Source: Streptomyces sp. HmicA12
GTDB taxonomy: Bacteria > Actinomycetota > Actinomycetes > Streptomycetales > Streptomycetaceae
Assembly (NCBI RefSeq): GCF_000373565.1
Contig: NZ_KB891803.1
Coordinates: 55,149-119,148, forward strand
Length of the DNA: 64,000 bases
Direction of reading: 5' to 3'
A program made the position numbers and the translations under genes. Position 1 is the first letter of the stretch. Every line of letters starts with the position of its first letter. A model generated the notes under the pieces. It did not search any database, was not told the origin of the DNA, and was given only the letters and a program-made list of their open reading frames with translations. Below are positions 58,691 through 64,000 of the stretch, one piece after another.

Positions 58691-60025
58691 ATGAAGCCCC
58701 GTAACCTCGCGATCCTTCTGACGACAGGTCTGGCGCTCACCGCCACGGCCTGCGGCGGTGACTCGTCGGACTCCGACGCCGGAGGAAAGGTCAGCATCAC
58801 CGTGGCCTGTCAGCCGGCGAAGACCGCGCCGAAGCAGCGCCAGGCGTGGAACGACGACGTCGCCGCTTTCGAGAAGGCCCACCCGGACGTGCAGGTCAAG
58901 AGCACCGACCAGCAGCCGTGCTTCGACCCGAAGACCTTCGCCGCGAAGCTGGCCGGCGGACAGATGGAGACGGTGTTCATGGTGCCCGTCACCAACTACG
59001 CCGACGTGATCTCCAAGCGGCAGGCGAAGGACATCACCGGCGACACCAAGTACGTGAAGAACTTCGGTGACATCAAGCAGGACGTGCGCGACATGGTCAC
59101 CAAGGACGGCAAGGTCTACGGCGTCCCGAACGTCAGCTACAGCGTCGGACTGGTCTACAACCGGGCCGTGTTCAAGAAGGCCGGACTCGACCCGGACAAC
59201 CCGCCGAAGACCTGGGACGAGGTCAGGACCGCGGCCAAGAAGATCGCGGGAATCGGCAAGGACTACATCGGATACGGCGAGTACGGCGGCGGCAACACCG
59301 GCGGCTGGCACTTCGCGCAGTCCATCTACAGCCGCGGTGGCGAGATGGTCACCGACCACAAGGCGGCCTTCAACAGCCCCGAGGGCAAGGCCGTGCTGCA
59401 GACGCTGCACGACATGCGCTGGAAGGACAACAGCACCGGCTCCAAGGTCAACATCGGCTGGGAGTCGCTGATGCAGCAGATGGCGGCCGGCAAGACGGGC
59501 ATGATGCTCGGCGCCCCGGACGTCGTCACCGACGTCGTCCAGAAGTTCCAGGGCAAGGTCGACGACTACGGCATCACCGCGATACCCGACGGCAAGGCGT
59601 CGCTCACCGGCGGCGAGGCGTACATGATCAACCCCAAGGCGAGCGCCGCGCAGACCAAGGCGGGCCTGGAGTGGATCGACTTCCAGTTCAACACCCCGGG
59701 CAAGGGCCGCTTCGACTTCGCCCGCGGCAAGGCCAACGGTGAGGCCGTGGGCGTGCCGAACAACGACTACATGGGCGACTCGCCCACCGGCAAGAAGCTC
59801 GCCGAGGAGCGCAAGGCGAACGCCAGCCTGCCGGTCGAGTACTACGAGCCGTACGTCGCGAACTCGACCTCGGTCGAGCCCAAGCTGGAGCCGGAGAAGG
59901 CGCAGGAGCTGTACGCCGTGCTCGACGTCGCGATGTCCGCGGTGCTGACACGCGAGAACGCCGACATCGACCAGCTCCTCAAGGACGCGGAGTCCAAGGC
60001 GAACTCGATTCTGGCCAAGCCCTGA
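58691..60025 (+). CDS. ABC transporter sugar-binding lipoprotein (alpha-glucoside type)
   Basis: The 444-residue protein has a lipoprotein leader with lipobox ATAC (Cys21) and an ITVACQPAKTAPKQRQAW start. The family-1 binding motif has GVPNVSYSVGLVYNRAVFKKAGLD, MLGAPDVVTDVV and GGEAYMINPKAS. AGAGGAG lies 5 bases before the ATG; the GTG at 58664 is rejected for lack of a site. A stable hairpin after the stop may raise its level over the permeases. The adjacent GH13 glucosidase suggests maltose, nigerose or related oligosaccharides as ligands. Confidence 0.92.
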   Translation: MKPRNLAILLTTGLALTATACGGDSSDSDAGGKVSITVACQPAKTAPKQRQAWNDDVAAFEKAHPDVQVKSTDQQPCFDPKTFAAKLAGGQMETVFMVPVTNYADVISKRQAKDITGDTKYVKNFGDIKQDVRDMVTKDGKVYGVPNVSYSVGLVYNRAVFKKAGLDPDNPPKTWDEVRTAAKKIAGIGKDYIGYGEYGGGNTGGWHFAQSIYSRGGEMVTDHKAAFNSPEGKAVLQTLHDMRWKDNSTGSKVNIGWESLMQQMAAGKTGMMLGAPDVVTDVVQKFQGKVDDYGITAIPDGKASLTGGEAYMINPKASAAQTKAGLEWIDFQFNTPGKGRFDFARGKANGEAVGVPNNDYMGDSPTGKKLAEERKANASLPVEYYEPYVANSTSVEPKLEPEKAQELYAVLDVAMSAVLTRENADIDQLLKDAESKANSILAKP

Positions 60026-60038
60026 CGGCAGACGGTCC

Positions 60039-60068
60039 CGGGGTGCCGCCCTCAGGTGCGGCACCCCG
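60039..60068. other. Intercistronic hairpin after the binding-protein gene
   Basis: An 11-bp perfect stem (60039-60049 with 60058-60068) and 8-bp loop lie between the binding-protein and permease genes. Such elements often end or protect the upstream message so that binding protein exceeds permease. Confidence 0.65.
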
Positions 60069-60113
60069 CGCAGACCTCGCACAGCCGGCCGGAGCAGGGA
60101 ACGGGAGATCACG

Positions 60114-61046
60114 ATGGAAACACTCACCATGGAGCCGAAGCGGCCGACCGTGCCGCGGCGCCGACCACCGACCAAACGAGGCAGGGCAGCCCGCAGGAAC
60201 CTGAGCGCCTACGGATTCCTGTGCGCCGCGCTCTTCTGCTTCGCCATGTTCGCGTGGTGGCCGATCGTCAAGGAAGTCCTGCTCAGCTTCCAGCAGACCA
60301 ACCTCGTCGACGCCCCGACGTGGGTGGGCCTGGACAACTTCCGCACGGTGGTGGACGACCCGGCGTTCGGCCAGGCCTGGCGCAACACCCTCGTCTTCAC
60401 GCTGCTGGCCCTGCTCTGCGGTTACGTGGTGCCCTTCGCCGTCGCCATCGTGCTCAACGAACTGCGGCACGCCCGGGCCTACCTGCGGTTCGTCGTCTAT
60501 CTACCCGTGATGCTGCCGCCCATCGTCGCGGTCCTGCTGTTCCGCTGGTTCTACGATCCCGGACCCGGCCTGTTCAACCAGGTCCTCGACTTCCTGCACC
60601 TGCCGACCCTGGCCTGGCTCGACTCCACCAGCACCGCACTGATCTCCCTGGTGATCGTCGCCACCTGGATGAACCTGGGATCCGGGGTGCTGATCTACCT
60701 GGCGGCCCTGCAGAACATCCCCGGTGACCTCTACGAGGCGGCCGAACTCGACGGCGCCGGCATCTTCAAGCGGATCTGGCACGTCACCATCCCGCAGACC
60801 CGGCTGATCCTGCTGCTCATGCTGATGCTGCAGATCGTCGCCACGATGCAGGTGTTCATCGAGCCGTACATGCTCACGGGCGGCGGCCCGGAGAACGCGA
60901 CGGTCACCGTCGTCTACCTCATGTACCAGTACGCGTTCGTCTACGGCGGCAACTACGGGGCGGGCAGCGCCCTCGGCCTGATGCTCATGGTCGTGCTGCT
61001 GGCGGTCGCCGCGGTTCAGCTCCGGCTGACCCGAGAGGAGAAGTAG
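60114..61046 (+). CDS. ABC transporter permease (MalF/AglF type)
   Basis: The 310-residue protein has a basic N-terminus of about 30 residues, six membrane spans and the EAA loop (YEAAELDGAGIFKR). GGGAGAT lies 7 bases before the ATG. It is co-transcribed with the second permease (4-bp gap). No ATPase gene is in the operon, as is usual for CUT1 systems in Streptomyces that share MsiK. Confidence 0.92.
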   Translation: METLTMEPKRPTVPRRRPPTKRGRAARRNLSAYGFLCAALFCFAMFAWWPIVKEVLLSFQQTNLVDAPTWVGLDNFRTVVDDPAFGQAWRNTLVFTLLALLCGYVVPFAVAIVLNELRHARAYLRFVVYLPVMLPPIVAVLLFRWFYDPGPGLFNQVLDFLHLPTLAWLDSTSTALISLVIVATWMNLGSGVLIYLAALQNIPGDLYEAAELDGAGIFKRIWHVTIPQTRLILLLMLMLQIVATMQVFIEPYMLTGGGPENATVTVVYLMYQYAFVYGGNYGAGSALGLMLMVVLLAVAAVQLRLTREEK

Positions 61047-61050
61047 GTCC

Positions 61051-62037
61051 ATGGTCAACACCACCGCCCGCCCGGACGCGGCGGAACAGACCCCAGCCGA
61101 GGAGCAGGCCGCCCGCCGCGGCACGCGGGAGCGGACCAAACGCCGCGGCGCGTGGGCCGAGGGTCACGCCAGGACCATCGTCTCGCCGCTGGAGCTCAAG
61201 TCCCGCTGGGGCCGGAAGATCTACTGGACGCTGCTCGTCCTCGTCCTGCTCGGGTTCACCCTGGTCTTCGTCTTCCCGCTGTACTGGATGGTGACCGGCG
61301 CGATGAAGTCGGGCGAGGAGATCGCCCAGATGCCGCCCACCCTCTTCCCCAAGCACCCCGACTTCGGCGTCTTCGCCGACGCCTGGGAGCTCTTCGACAT
61401 CGGGACCCTGCTGAAGAACACGCTGCTCTACGCCGTCGGTGCCTGGCTGTTCGCGCTGGCGGTGGACGTCTGCGCCGCCTACGCGCTGTCCAAGCTCCGG
61501 CCGATGTTCGGCAACGTGATCCTGGCCGGCATGCTGGCCACGCTGATGATCCCGCCGATCGTCGTGATGATCCCGGCGTACATCACGGTGACCGACGTGC
61601 CGATCTTCGGCTGGCACCTGCTCAACTCGCCCTGGGCCATCTGGTTCCCGGTCGCCGCCAACGGCTTCAACATCTTCCTGCTGAAGCGGTTCTTCGACTC
61701 GATCCCGAACGAGATCCTGGAGGCGGCCGAGATCGACGGCGTCCCTCCGTGGCGGGTCCTGGTCTCGATCATCCTGCCGATCTCCCGGCCCATCCTCGGC
61801 GTCGTCTCCATCTTCACCGTCGTCATGGTCTTCAAGGACTTCGTCTGGCCGCTGCTCGTGCTGCCCGACAGCGAGAAGATGACGATCAGCGTGGGTCTGT
61901 CCCAGACCGCGGGAGCGGTGACGCAGAACCAGATCATGGCCGGACTCGTCATCGCGAGCATCCCGATGATCATCGTGTTCTTCTTCTTCCAGCGCAGCAT
62001 CATGGCGGGCCTGACCGCCGGAAGCCTCAAGGGCTGA
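61051..62037 (+). CDS. ABC transporter permease (MalG/AglG type)
   Basis: The 328-residue protein has a long hydrophilic N-terminus (about 55 residues, charged), six membrane spans and the EAA loop (LEAAEIDGVPPWRV). A GAGGAG site overlaps the end of the upstream gene. It ends with AGLTAGSLKG, the usual MalG-type tail. It completes the importer feeding the cytosolic glucosidase encoded next. Confidence 0.92.
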   Translation: MVNTTARPDAAEQTPAEEQAARRGTRERTKRRGAWAEGHARTIVSPLELKSRWGRKIYWTLLVLVLLGFTLVFVFPLYWMVTGAMKSGEEIAQMPPTLFPKHPDFGVFADAWELFDIGTLLKNTLLYAVGAWLFALAVDVCAAYALSKLRPMFGNVILAGMLATLMIPPIVVMIPAYITVTDVPIFGWHLLNSPWAIWFPVAANGFNIFLLKRFFDSIPNEILEAAEIDGVPPWRVLVSIILPISRPILGVVSIFTVVMVFKDFVWPLLVLPDSEKMTISVGLSQTAGAVTQNQIMAGLVIASIPMIIVFFFFQRSIMAGLTAGSLKG

Positions 62038-62150
62038 CCGCGCATGCCGCGCCCGTACTGAGTACCCCCAAGCACTCCGCCGCCGGTCCGATCCATTCAT
62101 GCCCCCGCACTGGCCGGCGGCGGAGTCCCACCTGCCCGAAAGGACCTCCC

Positions 62151-63758
62151 GTGGCAGCTGTTCCCTCGTCCCGCACCGACGGCGACTGGTGGCGCGACGC
62201 CGTCATCTACCAGGTGTATCCCCGGAGCTTCGCGGACGGAGACGGCGACGGCGCCGGGGACCTGGCGGGCGTCCGCGCCCACCTGCCGTACCTCGCCGAA
62301 CTCGGCGTCGACGCCGTGTGGTTCACGCCCTGGTATCTGTCCCCGCTGGTCGACGGCGGTTACGACGTGGCCGACTATCGGACCATCGACCCCGCCTTCG
62401 GCACCCTGGAGGAGGCGGAGAAGCTGATCTCGGAGGCCGGCGAGTTCGGCATCCGCGTCATCGTCGACATCGTCCCGAACCACGTGTCCGATCAACACGC
62501 CTGGTTCCGGGCCGCGTTGGCGGCCGGCCCCGGCAGCCCCGAGCGGGAGCTGTTCCACTTCCGGCCCGGCCGCGGCGAGCACGGCGAACTCCCGCCGAAC
62601 GACTGGCCGTCGGAGTTCGCGGGCGCCACCTGGACCCGGGTGCCCGACGGCGAGTGGTACCTCCACCTGTTCACGCCGGAGCAGCCGGACCTCAACTGGG
62701 CCCATCCGGCGGTCCGCCAGGAGCACGAGGACGTCCTGCGCTTCTGGTTCGAGCGCGGTGTCGCGGGGGTGCGCATCGACTCGGCGGCGCTGCTGGCCAA
62801 GCACCCGGACCTGCCCGACTTCGAGGAGGGCGTCGACCCGCACCCGTACGTCGACCAGGACGAACTCCACGACATCTACCGGTCCTGGCGCGCGATCGCG
62901 AACGAGTACGACGGTGTGTTCGTCGGTGAGGTCTGGCTGCCCGACGCCGAGCGGTTCGCCCGCTACCTGCGCCCCGACGAGCTGCACACCGCCTTCAACT
63001 TCAACTTCCTCAGCTGCCCCTGGGACGCGGACCGGCTGCGCCGCACCGTCGACGACACCCTCGCCGAGCACGCTCCCGTCCAGGCGCCGGCCACCTGGGT
63101 CCTGTGCAACCACGACGTGACCCGCACCGTCACCCGCTACGGCAGCGCGGACACCGGCTTCGACTTCGCGAAGAAGGCCTTCGGGACGCCCGTCGACCTG
63201 GGCCTCGGTACTCGCCGGGCCCGCGCCGCGGCGCTCCTCACGCTCGCCCTGCCGGGGTCGGTCTACCTCTACCAGGGCGAGGAACTCGGTCTGCCCGAGG
63301 CGGACATCCCGCTGGACCGCATCGAGGACCCCATGCACTTCCGCTCGGGCGGCACCGACCCGGGCCGCGACGGCTGCCGCGTGCCGCTGCCCTGGGTGGC
63401 CGACGCCCCGTACTTCGGCTTCGGGTCCGCGGGCGAGCCGTGGCTGCCGCAGCCCGCCGACTGGGCGCGCTACGCGGTGGACCGGCAGGCCGGCGCCCCG
63501 GCGTCGATGCTGACGCTCTACCGGACGGCCCTGTCGATCCGCCGTTCCGCCGCCGGGTTCGGTGACGGGCCGATGGCCTGGCTGCCCGCGGAGGACGGCG
63601 TCCTGGCCTTCTCCCGTCCGGGCGGTCTGGTGTGCGTGGTCAATTTCCGTGACCGGCCCGCCGAACTGCCGTCGTACGACCGGCTGATCCTGTCGAGCGG
63701 GCCCCTCGACGGCCAGGGGCGGCTGCCGGGCGACACCGCGGTGTGGCTGGCGACCTGA
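62151..63758 (+). CDS. GH13 alpha-glucosidase (oligo-1,6/alpha-1,4-glucosidase type, actinobacterial)
   Basis: The 535-residue protein has the four conserved GH13 regions: DIVPNH (106-111), GVRIDSAAL with nucleophile Asp210, GEVW with acid/base Glu260, and NHDV with Asp322. There is no signal peptide, so it acts in the cytosol on imported oligosaccharides. The DWWRDAVIYQVYPRSF start is typical of subfamilies containing alpha-glucosidases. The GTG at 62151 has AAAGGA upstream. It is the last gene of the transporter operon, 113 bp after the permease. It would release glucose from maltose- or nigerose-type sugars; linkage preference is not known. Confidence 0.92.
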   Translation: MAAVPSSRTDGDWWRDAVIYQVYPRSFADGDGDGAGDLAGVRAHLPYLAELGVDAVWFTPWYLSPLVDGGYDVADYRTIDPAFGTLEEAEKLISEAGEFGIRVIVDIVPNHVSDQHAWFRAALAAGPGSPERELFHFRPGRGEHGELPPNDWPSEFAGATWTRVPDGEWYLHLFTPEQPDLNWAHPAVRQEHEDVLRFWFERGVAGVRIDSAALLAKHPDLPDFEEGVDPHPYVDQDELHDIYRSWRAIANEYDGVFVGEVWLPDAERFARYLRPDELHTAFNFNFLSCPWDADRLRRTVDDTLAEHAPVQAPATWVLCNHDVTRTVTRYGSADTGFDFAKKAFGTPVDLGLGTRRARAAALLTLALPGSVYLYQGEELGLPEADIPLDRIEDPMHFRSGGTDPGRDGCRVPLPWVADAPYFGFGSAGEPWLPQPADWARYAVDRQAGAPASMLTLYRTALSIRRSAAGFGDGPMAWLPAEDGVLAFSRPGGLVCVVNFRDRPAELPSYDRLILSSGPLDGQGRLPGDTAVWLAT

Positions 63759-63806
63759 CGCCTTCCGACGGGCGGCGGAAAATCAACGGCCAGAAGGAGT
63801 AAGTTC

Positions 63807-63832
63807 CTTGCAGGTTCATGAGCTAATCTTGC
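63807..63832. promoter_or_regulatory. Paired CTTGC boxes before the LacI gene
   Basis: CTTGC occurs at 63807-63811 and 63828-63832, 21 bp apart as before the transporter operon. Each is followed by GTTCATGA (63814-63821 and 63833-63840). A -10-like TAATCT (63824-63829) lies 7 bp before the ATG, suggesting a leaderless message. Confidence 0.6.
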
Positions 63833-63836
63833 GTTC

Positions 63837-64000
63837 ATGACACGACGACTTGCTCAAGTTGCCAAGAAAGCAGGAGTCAGCGAGGCGACGGTCAGCCGTG
63901 TCCTCAATGAAAGGCCCGGTGTCTCGGAGGCGACGCGGCAGTCGGTGCTCACCGCGCTCGACGTGCTCGGCTACGAACGGCCCACGCAACTGCGGGGGGA
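63837..64000 (+). CDS. LacI-family regulator (MalR-like), 3' end outside window
   Basis: The 54 visible residues are a LacI helix-turn-helix (LAQVAKKAGVSEATVSRVLN) and the start of the next helices (GVSEATRQSVLTALDVLGYER), continuing past the window end. The ATG at 63837 has no Shine-Dalgarno at the usual distance; AAGGAG lies 38 bases upstream. The paired CTTGC boxes before it match those before the transporter operon, so it probably represses both itself and the operon. Confidence 0.85.
   Translation, partial: MTRRLAQVAKKAGVSEATVSRVLNERPGVSEATRQSVLTALDVLGYERPTQLRG

Noticed and set aside
61152..63758. 868-codon frame extending the GH13 gene upstream
   Set aside because: The upstream part overlaps the permease out of frame; GH13 homology starts just after the GTG at 62151 with its ribosome site.
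1..64000. Search for tRNA, rRNA, CRISPR arrays, insertion sequences and integrase genes
   Set aside because: No cloverleaf-like clusters, regularly spaced repeats, transposase motifs or attachment-site duplications were noticed by eye.

Overview
The window is about 64 kb of very GC-rich DNA. It has GTG and TTG starts, coupled GTGA/ATGA overlaps, Tat and lipoprotein exports, a DUF397 gene, an NsdA-like TPR regulator and dispersed GC-rich intergenic hairpins. All of this points to a Streptomyces (or close relative) chromosome, probably an accessory or arm-proximal part rich in catabolic genes. No rRNA, tRNA, CRISPR array or insertion sequence was seen.

Layout. (1) 1-2629: two FAD-dependent oxidoreductases, the first cut by the window edge. 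(2) 2661-15422, minus strand: a ten-gene polysaccharide operon. In transcription order it encodes a sugar-binding lipoprotein, two ABC permeases, an SDR dehydrogenase, two different leaderless heparinase II/III-type enzymes, a YesL-like membrane protein, a secreted beta-helix protein, a secreted PL8 lyase and a CE7 acetyl-esterase. Most junctions overlap. A divergent LacI regulator (15750-16805) and three operator-like repeats lie at its head. The logic fits outside depolymerisation, import, and inside beta-elimination and deacetylation of an acidic, acetylated polysaccharide. (3) 16812-18614: an exported class-C serine hydrolase behind a GAAAG..CTTTC palindrome. (4) 18785-37666: a CoA/lipid region with a nitronate-monooxygenase-like flavoprotein, three acyl-CoA synthetases, a penicillin-acylase family enzyme, an esterase with a carboxylesterase remnant, an orphan PaaK, a GNAT enzyme and two methyltransferases. 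It ends in a block resembling the mycobacterial cholesterol side-chain genes (FadD19-like, EchA-like, DUF35, two Ltp-like thiolase-fold proteins). The same bipartite operator-like sequence stands before the flavoprotein and before the FadD/EchA pair.

(5) 37751-43464: orphan DUF397 protein, tandem Usp protein, leucine-rich-repeat protein, a 972-residue LuxR-type ATPase regulator and a conserved protein of unknown function. (6) 43524-52673: GH95 alpha-L-fucosidase, N-acetylmuramoyl-L-alanine amidase, aminoglycoside-phosphotransferase-like kinase, NsdA-like TPR regulator and PAS-SpoIIE phosphatase. (7) 52958-64000: an alpha-glucan locus. Two secreted GH87-like beta-helix proteins (mycodextranase/alpha-1,3-glucanase type) are transcribed away from a sugar-binding protein, two permeases and a cytosolic GH13 alpha-glucosidase. 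A second LacI regulator follows and runs off the end. Paired CTTGC boxes 21 bp apart occur before both the transporter operon and the regulator; one overlaps a good -35 element.

The main candidates for little-described biology are the acidic-polysaccharide operon, the sterol-side-chain-like cassette with its shared operator, and the GH87/ABC/GH13 locus. Calls rest on reading motifs by eye; no database search was run.
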